This document shows positions 58,459-64,000 of a DNA stretch of 64,000 nucleotides, in pieces. The notes under the pieces were generated by a model that was not told where the DNA came from, searched no databases, and saw nothing but the letters and a program-made list of their open reading frames with translations. The stretch is taken from contig NZ_SNXZ01000006.1 of the NCBI RefSeq assembly GCF_004362825.1, forward strand, positions 310,001 to 374,000, in the 5' to 3' direction. Each line of letters starts with the position of its first letter. The stretch's first letter is position 1. The translations under genes and the position numbers were made by a program. Source of the DNA: Labedaea rhizosphaerae (lineage in GTDB: Bacteria > Actinomycetota > Actinomycetes > Mycobacteriales > Pseudonocardiaceae).

Positions 58459-59362
58459 GCTCGACCCCCAGCCGTTCGGCCAGCTCGTCGAGCAGCCCCG
58501 GCGCGTCGGTGACGATGCCGAGATCGGCCATGGCGGTCATGGGGCAGGACGGATCGGTGTTCACGCTGACCACGGCGCGGGGCGAGCCGAGCCCGCCGAG
58601 GTGCTGCGCCGCGCCGGACACCCCGAACGCCACGTAGAGCTCGGGATCGACCGCGACGCCGGTGGTGCCGATCTGCCGTTCGTAGGGCGCCCACCCGGCG
58701 TCGGTGACCACGCGCGTGGCCCCCAGCGACGCGCCGAGCGCGGCCGCGACCTTGCCCAGCAACGCGGTGTGGCCGCGGCTGCCGAGTCCGGCACCGGCCC
58801 CGAGGATGCGCGGCGCCTCGGCGAGATCGGCGGTGGCCGGATCGGCTTCGAGCGTCTCGAGTACCTCGACGTCGTCGCCCCGCTCGACCTTGATGTCCAC
58901 ATGTTCGACGGCCGGTGGTGCGCCGACCGGATCGCTCCCACGCACGCCGGGCACCAACGTGGCCACGAAGGGCCCGGCGGCGGTCAAGTCGACGGTGACC
59001 TGCCCGCCCCACCGCGTGACCTCGGCGCCGTGGTCGTGCACGCGCACCGCATTGGCCAGCAGGGGCCGTCCGAGCACGGCGGCCAGCCTCGGCGCCAGGT
59101 CGCGACCGTCGGGGGAGGCCGGCAGGATGATCGGCCCGCACGTCGTGAGCCTGCTCAACGCCGCGGCCAATGCCCCGGGCGCGAACGAGCCGGTCTCCGC
59201 GAGCCACAACCGGCGAGCCGAGACCAGCCCGGTGGCGCTCGGCCCGGACCCGACCACCAGCGCCGCGCCGGCGGCCTCGGCCACCGCCTCGTCCGCACCC
59301 AGCGGCGGCTCCCCGTCGCGAACGACGAGAAGGGCGAGTGGCCGGCCGGGGGCGCCGATCAC
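58451..59362 (-). CDS. Mycofactocin-associated electron transfer flavoprotein alpha (FixB-like)
   Basis: 303 residues. The C-terminal FAD domain is well kept: VVTDAGWAPYERQIGTTG, VDPELYVAFGVSGAAQHLGG and VSVNTDPSCPMTAMADLGIV. The N-terminal half is reduced compared with usual ETF-alpha (about 310-360 residues). ATG at 59362 overlaps the upstream OYE stop by 4 bp. Confidence 0.9.
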   Translation of the reverse strand: MIGAPGRPLALLVVRDGEPPLGADEAVAEAAGAALVVGSGPSATGLVSARRLWLAETGSFAPGALAAALSRLTTCGPIILPASPDGRDLAPRLAAVLGRPLLANAVRVHDHGAEVTRWGGQVTVDLTAAGPFVATLVPGVRGSDPVGAPPAVEHVDIKVERGDDVEVLETLEADPATADLAEAPRILGAGAGLGSRGHTALLGKVAAALGASLGATRVVTDAGWAPYERQIGTTGVAVDPELYVAFGVSGAAQHLGGLGSPRAVVSVNTDPSCPMTAMADLGIVTDAPGLLDELAERLGVERD

Positions 59363-61317
59363 AAGGCCAACGCCGCTCGGTGGCCTTCGACGACCGCGGC
59401 ATGGGCGCGCCTCGGCGTCACGCAGTCGCCGACCCGGTGGACGGCGAACGGGGCATCACGCAGGGCGTGCCACAGTTCGTCCTCCGGCTCCTGGTGGGTC
59501 GCGCAGACCACCCAGTCCACCGGCAAGTCGAAGGTCTCGCTCGTCGTGTGCTTGAGCAACTGTACGGTCACACCCTCGGCCGGCACACCCTCGGCCACGC
59601 CGGTGATCACCTCGTCGGTGGTCAGCTCGATGCCCTTCGCGTGGGCGCGGACGCAGAACATCTCCATGTCCAGCGTGATCCCCAGGTCCTGGCCGACGAC
59701 CATCCCGGACGTGCTGATCCGCACCGAGCAGCCACGGTCGGCCAGCAACTCCGCCACGCTGGTCGCCTGGTGGAAGCCCAGGTCGTCCACCACGAGCACG
59801 CGTCCGGACGGGGCGCAGCGCTGCTCGAGCACGTCCCGCACATCCACGACGCGCGCACTCGACCCGGCCCAGTACGGGCGCAGCGGGCGAGCGCCCGTCG
59901 CCAGCACGACGGCATCCGGGGACTCGGCCAGCAGCAGCGACGCCGTCGCCTCGGTGCCGGTCTTCACGTCCACGCCGTAGCGCTGGCATTCCGCGCGCAG
60001 ATTCCGCACCACGTCGAGGAATTCGGCCCGGCCGGGGACGCGCGCGGCCACCGCGACCTGCCCGCCGACATCCTCGGCCCGTTCGAACAACGTCACGTGG
60101 TGCCCGCGTTGCGCGGCCGTCGACGCCGCCTGCAGGCCACCCGGACCACCGCCGACGACGAGCACCCGGAGATCTCGGCGCCGGGGCATCGGCAGGTCGA
60201 TGGCCTCGCGCCCGGTGCGGGGGTTCTCGATGCAGCCGAGCCAGCGGTTCAGGCCCATCCGGCCGACGCATTCCTGGTTGCAGGACAAGCAAGTCCGGAT
60301 CTCGGTGCCGTGCCCGGACCGCGCCTTGGCCGCGAAGTCCGCGTCCGCGATCTGCCCGCGCACGACCCCCACCAGGTCGCAGTGCCCGGCCGCGAGCGCG
60401 CGCTCGGCCTGCACGGGATCCTTGATCCGGCCGACGCCGACGACCGGCAGGCGCACGGCCTTGCGCATGGCGTTGGCGATGAACAAGGCATAGCCGGGCG
60501 GGACGGCCATGGACGCCTCGATCATGAACAGGCTCGCGGTAGCGACACCGATCGACGTGTTCAGGTAGTCGACCTGCCCGCTGGCCTCAACCATGCGCGC
60601 GACCTCGACGGCCTCGTCGATCGTCGTGCCACCCTCGATCAGTTCGTCACCGCAGATGCGCACGCCCAGAACGCGGTCCGGCCCAATCGCCGCGCGCACC
60701 GCGGCCACGATCTCCAGCAGGATGCGCGCCCGGTTGGCCAGCGGACCGCCGTAGCGGTCGGTGCGCACATTCGTTGTGGGAGAAAGGAAGCCACGCACGA
60801 TCGACGAGTGCGAGCACTGCAGTTCCACGCCGTCGAAGCCGCCTTCGGCGCAATGCCCGGCGACCGTCGCGTAGCCGGCGACCACCTCGGCGATCTCGCG
60901 GGTGTCGATGGCCTTGGGCACCTCGCGGAACATCGGGTCCGGCACCGCGCTCGGCGCCCACACCGGCAACCGCGAGTACATCGACGAGGCCTGCCCGCCG
61001 TTGTGGTTGAGCTGGGCCAGGATCGGCGTGTCGTGCCGGTGTACCGCCTCGGTGATCCGCCGGTAACCGGGGACGACCTGCGGGTGGTGGCCGTGGATCA
61101 GCTTCTCGTACGGCCAGTCCGTCGGGTGGGTCGAGTGCTCCTCGGTGATGATCAACCCGGCGCCTCCGGCCGCGCGGGCCGCGTAGTAGGCCGCGTGCTG
61201 CTCGGACGGCAGGCCGTCGACCGCGTAGTTGGTCAGGTGCGCGGCGAACACGATCCGGTTGCGCAGCACCAGCGGGCCCACCCGCAACGGCGAGAACAGG
61301 TAACGCAAGCGGCTCAC
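59359..61317 (-). CDS. Mycofactocin-system FadH/OYE-family oxidoreductase 2
   Basis: 652 residues, 2,4-dienoyl-CoA-reductase architecture. FMN barrel with FSPLRVGPLVLRNRIVFAAH, QLNHNGGQASS and GFDGVELQCSHSSIVRGFLS. The FeS cluster is in CLSCNQECVGRMGLNRWLGC, then an FAD/NAD part with RVLVVGGGPGGLQAASTAAQ and VLVVDDLGFHQATSVAELL. It probably shuttles electrons between NAD(P)H, flavins and an unknown acceptor of the mycofactocin system. It overlaps both neighbours by 4 bp. Confidence 0.9.
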   Translation of the reverse strand: MSRLRYLFSPLRVGPLVLRNRIVFAAHLTNYAVDGLPSEQHAAYYAARAAGGAGLIITEEHSTHPTDWPYEKLIHGHHPQVVPGYRRITEAVHRHDTPILAQLNHNGGQASSMYSRLPVWAPSAVPDPMFREVPKAIDTREIAEVVAGYATVAGHCAEGGFDGVELQCSHSSIVRGFLSPTTNVRTDRYGGPLANRARILLEIVAAVRAAIGPDRVLGVRICGDELIEGGTTIDEAVEVARMVEASGQVDYLNTSIGVATASLFMIEASMAVPPGYALFIANAMRKAVRLPVVGVGRIKDPVQAERALAAGHCDLVGVVRGQIADADFAAKARSGHGTEIRTCLSCNQECVGRMGLNRWLGCIENPRTGREAIDLPMPRRRDLRVLVVGGGPGGLQAASTAAQRGHHVTLFERAEDVGGQVAVAARVPGRAEFLDVVRNLRAECQRYGVDVKTGTEATASLLLAESPDAVVLATGARPLRPYWAGSSARVVDVRDVLEQRCAPSGRVLVVDDLGFHQATSVAELLADRGCSVRISTSGMVVGQDLGITLDMEMFCVRAHAKGIELTTDEVITGVAEGVPAEGVTVQLLKHTTSETFDLPVDWVVCATHQEPEDELWHALRDAPFAVHRVGDCVTPRRAHAAVVEGHRAALAL

Positions 61318-63152
61318 GGCAACGCACCGGCCCGCCTGCCTTCGAGGATCGCCTCGTAGACGGTCCTCGGCGCAACGCAGTCACCCGCGGTGACGCCGTC
61401 GGCGTCGGCGGGCAATCGATGTCCACAGTGGACCCCAACCTCGGCGGGCACGTTGCTCTGCTCGGCCGTGAACACGTCCTCCACCAGTACCGAACCAGGG
61501 CGCACGGCCCGGGGCTTGCTGCGCTTCACCAGGCGCACACCCGCGCGCTGCAGCCGCGCGTTCGCGTCGGCCAGATCACCGGTGAGCGCGAGCTGGGTGC
61601 CGATCACCTGGTCCTGGCTGACGATCGCGACCGAACGTCCAGCCCCCGCAAGGCGTTCGGCCACCGCCACGCCCACCGCGTCGCCGACCGGGTCGAGCAC
61701 CGCGACCGCGCCCGGCGGCAACTCCGCACCGCTCAGCACGTCCACCGCTTCCACCACGACCGCGCCCTCGGCCACGTCGTAAGCCCGTGGGCCGGGCACC
61801 GACCCGACCGCTCGCACCACCAGCCGGTCGCCCGGGTCCGCGGTGGCGCCGGTCCGCACGGTGACGCCCAGCCGCCGGATCTCGGCCGCCAACCAGTCGG
61901 CGAGCGCGGCGAACCGGCCCGGCGCGTGCCGCAGCATCCCGCCGAGCACGTCCGAACGCTCGACCAGTTCCACCCGGTGCCCCCGCAACGCGAGCACCCG
62001 AGCCGCCTCCAGGCCGGCCGGTCCACCGCCCACCACCAGCACGTCTCGCGGGGCGGCGGCCGGCGTGATCGGCGGGTCCTCGGTCTCGTGGCCGCTCGCC
62101 GGTTCGCCGACGCAGCTGACGATCGGGTTGCGGTTGTCGCGCACCCGGCACCGCTGGTTGCACAGCACGCACGGCCGGATCCGCGCGCCGTGCCCGGCCC
62201 GCCACAACGCGACCAGGTCCGGCTCGGCGATCTGCGCCCGGGTCATCTCGACGAGCTCGGCCACCCCGTCGAGGGCTTCTTCGGCCATCGCGGGGTCGAT
62301 CACGCTGCCCTGCAACACAACCGGGCACCGACCGGCCACCGCGGCCCGGACCTGGCGGCACAGTTCGATGTTGAACCCCGGCGGCGTGTGGAAGTCCGGG
62401 CGGGTCGCCGACGTGCCCATGGCCGAGCCACGAACGACGACCAAGTAATCGACGGCATCGGCCACGGAAGCCGCCAGCGAGGCGCCCTGGTCCGGCGTGA
62501 TCCCGGCCCACGGTGCCAGCTCGTCGCACGAGAGCCGCAACCCCAGCACGCCGTCGCCTACCGACGCCCGCACCACGGCGATCACCTCGTGCAGCAGGGT
62601 GGATTTGTCGCCATATCGATCATCGCGCTGGTTGGTCAGCCCCGAACAGAACTGGCGCAGCAGGGAGAACTGGCCCGCTTCGAGCTCCACACCGTCCACA
62701 CCGGACGCCATGGCCAGCTTGGTCGCCGCGCCGAACCCGGCGATCAACGCGTCGATTTCCGCCTGTTCCATGGCCATCGGCAGCTCACGGCTCGCCACGT
62801 CCGGCACCCGCGAGGGCGCCCACAACGCCTGCTGCCCGAACGCCGGCGAGCCTTGCGACCCGCTGTGCCCCAACGACGCCAGCACAAGCGAACCCTGGCA
62901 GGCCGAGGCGATGGCCGCCCAGCCCGGTCCGCACTCGGCGGCCAGCGGCGCCCGCTCGTACGGCCAGTCGGACGGGTGCACGCTTGCCGTCTCGGTCACG
63001 ATCACCCCGGCACCACCGCGGGCGCGTCGCGCGTAGTAGGCGACATGCCGGTCGGAAAAGGCGCGGCCACGCCCGAGGTTCGTCTCATGTGGACCGAAGA
63101 GCACCCGGCTGGGGGCCTGCCGACCGGCCAGCGTCACCGGATCGGTGATCAC
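61314..63152 (-). CDS. Mycofactocin-system FadH/OYE-family oxidoreductase 1
   Basis: 612 residues. FMN barrel with FGPHETNLGRGRAFSDRH, ASLGHSGSQGSPAFG and GVDGVELEAGQFSLLRQFC. FeS cluster cysteines are in CVLCNQRCRVRDNRNPIVSC and the nucleotide domain in VLVVGGGPAGLEAARVLALR. GTG at 63152 overlaps the mftC stop (GTGA). It is a paralogue of the next gene. Both stand where mftD is found in mycobacterial operons. Substrate unknown. Confidence 0.9.
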   Translation of the reverse strand: MITDPVTLAGRQAPSRVLFGPHETNLGRGRAFSDRHVAYYARRARGGAGVIVTETASVHPSDWPYERAPLAAECGPGWAAIASACQGSLVLASLGHSGSQGSPAFGQQALWAPSRVPDVASRELPMAMEQAEIDALIAGFGAATKLAMASGVDGVELEAGQFSLLRQFCSGLTNQRDDRYGDKSTLLHEVIAVVRASVGDGVLGLRLSCDELAPWAGITPDQGASLAASVADAVDYLVVVRGSAMGTSATRPDFHTPPGFNIELCRQVRAAVAGRCPVVLQGSVIDPAMAEEALDGVAELVEMTRAQIAEPDLVALWRAGHGARIRPCVLCNQRCRVRDNRNPIVSCVGEPASGHETEDPPITPAAAPRDVLVVGGGPAGLEAARVLALRGHRVELVERSDVLGGMLRHAPGRFAALADWLAAEIRRLGVTVRTGATADPGDRLVVRAVGSVPGPRAYDVAEGAVVVEAVDVLSGAELPPGAVAVLDPVGDAVGVAVAERLAGAGRSVAIVSQDQVIGTQLALTGDLADANARLQRAGVRLVKRSKPRAVRPGSVLVEDVFTAEQSNVPAEVGVHCGHRLPADADGVTAGDCVAPRTVYEAILEGRRAGALP

Positions 63153-64000
63153 CGCACCGCCAGCGGGCTGGGGTCGCACGGTTTCGCCGGCACGCTGGGC
63201 ATCCCGAGCGCGACCCGCTTGCGGTGCGAGTGGTCCTTGCCCTGAGCCGGGATGGCGAGGCCGGTCGTCGGCGCGTTTCCCTTGACGCACTCGGGATCCG
63301 GCCCGGCGAGCGGCAACCCGGTGAAGAACTTCGCCGCCATGCACCCGCCCTGGCACGCGTCGTACTCCCCGCAGCTCGCGCACGCGCCGGCCGACTGCGG
63401 CTCGCGCAACTGCGCGAAGAGCGGCGATTCCCGCCACACGCGGCCGAAGCCGGCCTCACGCACGTTGCCCGCGAGGAACGCGTCGTGGATCGCGAACGGG
63501 CACGCGTACACGTCACCGACCGGGTCGATCAGGCACACGACCCGGCCCGCGCCGCACAAGTTCAAGCCTGGCAACGAAGTCGAACCCAGGGCGTTGAGGT
63601 GGAAGAACGAGTCGCCGGTGAGCACGTTGTCGCCGTGGCGGACCAGCCAGTCGTAGATCTGGCGCTGCTGGCCCTGTGTCGGGTGCAGGTCGTCCCACAC
63701 GTCGGCGCCGCGCCCAGACGGCCGCAGCCGGGTGATGCGCAGCTGCGCGCCGTAGCGGTCGGCGATGGCCTTGAACTCGCCGAGCTGCGGCACGTTCTGC
63801 CTGGTCATCACCACGGAGACCTTGAAACCCGCGAACCCGGCGTCGGCGAGGTTCGCCATCGCGGCGATCGCCGTGTCGTAGGAGCCGGGCCCGCGCACGG
63901 CGTCGTTGACCTCGCGGGTCGCGCCGTCCAGGGAGATCTGCACGTCGACGTAGTCGGTCGCGACGAGCTGGCGCGCCCGCAGCGGCGTGATGCGCAGGCC
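63149..64000 (-). CDS. mftC: Mycofactocin radical SAM maturase (5' end outside window)
   Basis: 283 residues of the C-terminal part are visible; the radical SAM CxxxCxxC cluster lies beyond the right edge. Visible are YVDVQISLDGATREVNDAVR, KVSVVMTRQNVPQL and RLRPSGRGADVWDD, then the SPASM cluster region: CLIDPVGDVYACPFAIHDAF, GACASCGEYDACQGGCMAAK and DPEC. MftC decarboxylates and cross-links the C-terminal Val-Tyr of MftA. It is the first gene of the operon seen here; mftA and mftB should follow to the right. Confidence 0.95.
   Translation of the reverse strand, partial: GLRITPLRARQLVATDYVDVQISLDGATREVNDAVRGPGSYDTAIAAMANLADAGFAGFKVSVVMTRQNVPQLGEFKAIADRYGAQLRITRLRPSGRGADVWDDLHPTQGQQRQIYDWLVRHGDNVLTGDSFFHLNALGSTSLPGLNLCGAGRVVCLIDPVGDVYACPFAIHDAFLAGNVREAGFGRVWRESPLFAQLREPQSAGACASCGEYDACQGGCMAAKFFTGLPLAGPDPECVKGNAPTTGLAIPAQGKDHSHRKRVALGMPSVPAKPCDPSPLAVR

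Overview
The window is very GC-rich, with dense short-spaced operons, frequent GTG starts, mycofactocin genes, SigD, PptH/PptT, WS/DGAT and FadE homologues. This points to an actinomycete, most likely of the order Pseudonocardiales (inference from gene content; no rRNA or other marker gene is present). It reads as ordinary chromosome, interrupted by a few small foreign or repetitive patches.

Layout. 1-6.9 kb: edge of a SAM-methyltransferase gene, a TetR regulator, a secreted SGNH lipase and a leucine/branched acyl-CoA operon (accD1-accA1-fadE19). Three matching operators link the TetR gene to that operon. 7-13.5 kb: 4-alpha-glucanotransferase, a PHA-synthase-like hydrolase, an FAD oxidoreductase and a large membrane protein. 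13.6-17.9 kb: an ECF42-type sigma factor with its DGPF/YCII partner, a divergent SnoaL-like gene, and an MFS-SRPBCC-ArsR operon behind a perfect 41-bp palindrome. 17.9-21.3 kb: a lower-GC patch next to a leftover fadE23 3' end, then fadE24-fadE23. 21.3-26.8 kb: amidase, hydroxyacid dehydrogenase, DUF3830, two Asp/Glu-racemase-superfamily enzymes and a GntR regulator, with two matching operators. 27-33.7 kb: sigD, a second ECF42/YCII pair, a frameshifted DinB-like gene, WS/DGAT, cupin and a PIN toxin-antitoxin pair. 33.8-39.3 kb: an iron-box-controlled NIS siderophore operon with the gene types of vibrioferrin PvsA-B-D-E. 39.4-45.3 kb: a series of TIGR04222-type membrane proteins with five-cysteine Gly/Ser tails, a DUF692/MNIO enzyme, a small partner, then pptH-pptT. 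45.3-53 kb: a 22-bp-period inverted repeat array, an ABC exporter, an orphan histidine kinase, TetR, a 13E12-type HNH element bounded by inverted repeats, and a two-component system with two tiny membrane proteins. 53.1-64 kb: a ten-gene mycofactocin operon on the minus strand (mftC, two FadH/OYE proteins, fixB, fixC, fixX, fixA, SDR, mftF, mftE).

How the parts work together. The mycofactocin operon makes and glycosylates a peptide-derived redox cofactor, and carries its own SDR, electron-transfer flavoprotein and OYE proteins. The siderophore operon is predicted to be opened by iron limitation. PptT would activate carrier proteins and PptH would reverse this. The best candidate for an undescribed system is the TIGR04222/MNIO operon: every tail, in four paralogues, has exactly five cysteines and a near-identical ending, and it lies directly upstream of an enzyme family known to modify cysteines in peptides. 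mftA and mftB, expected upstream of mftC, lie outside the window. mftD is not seen here.
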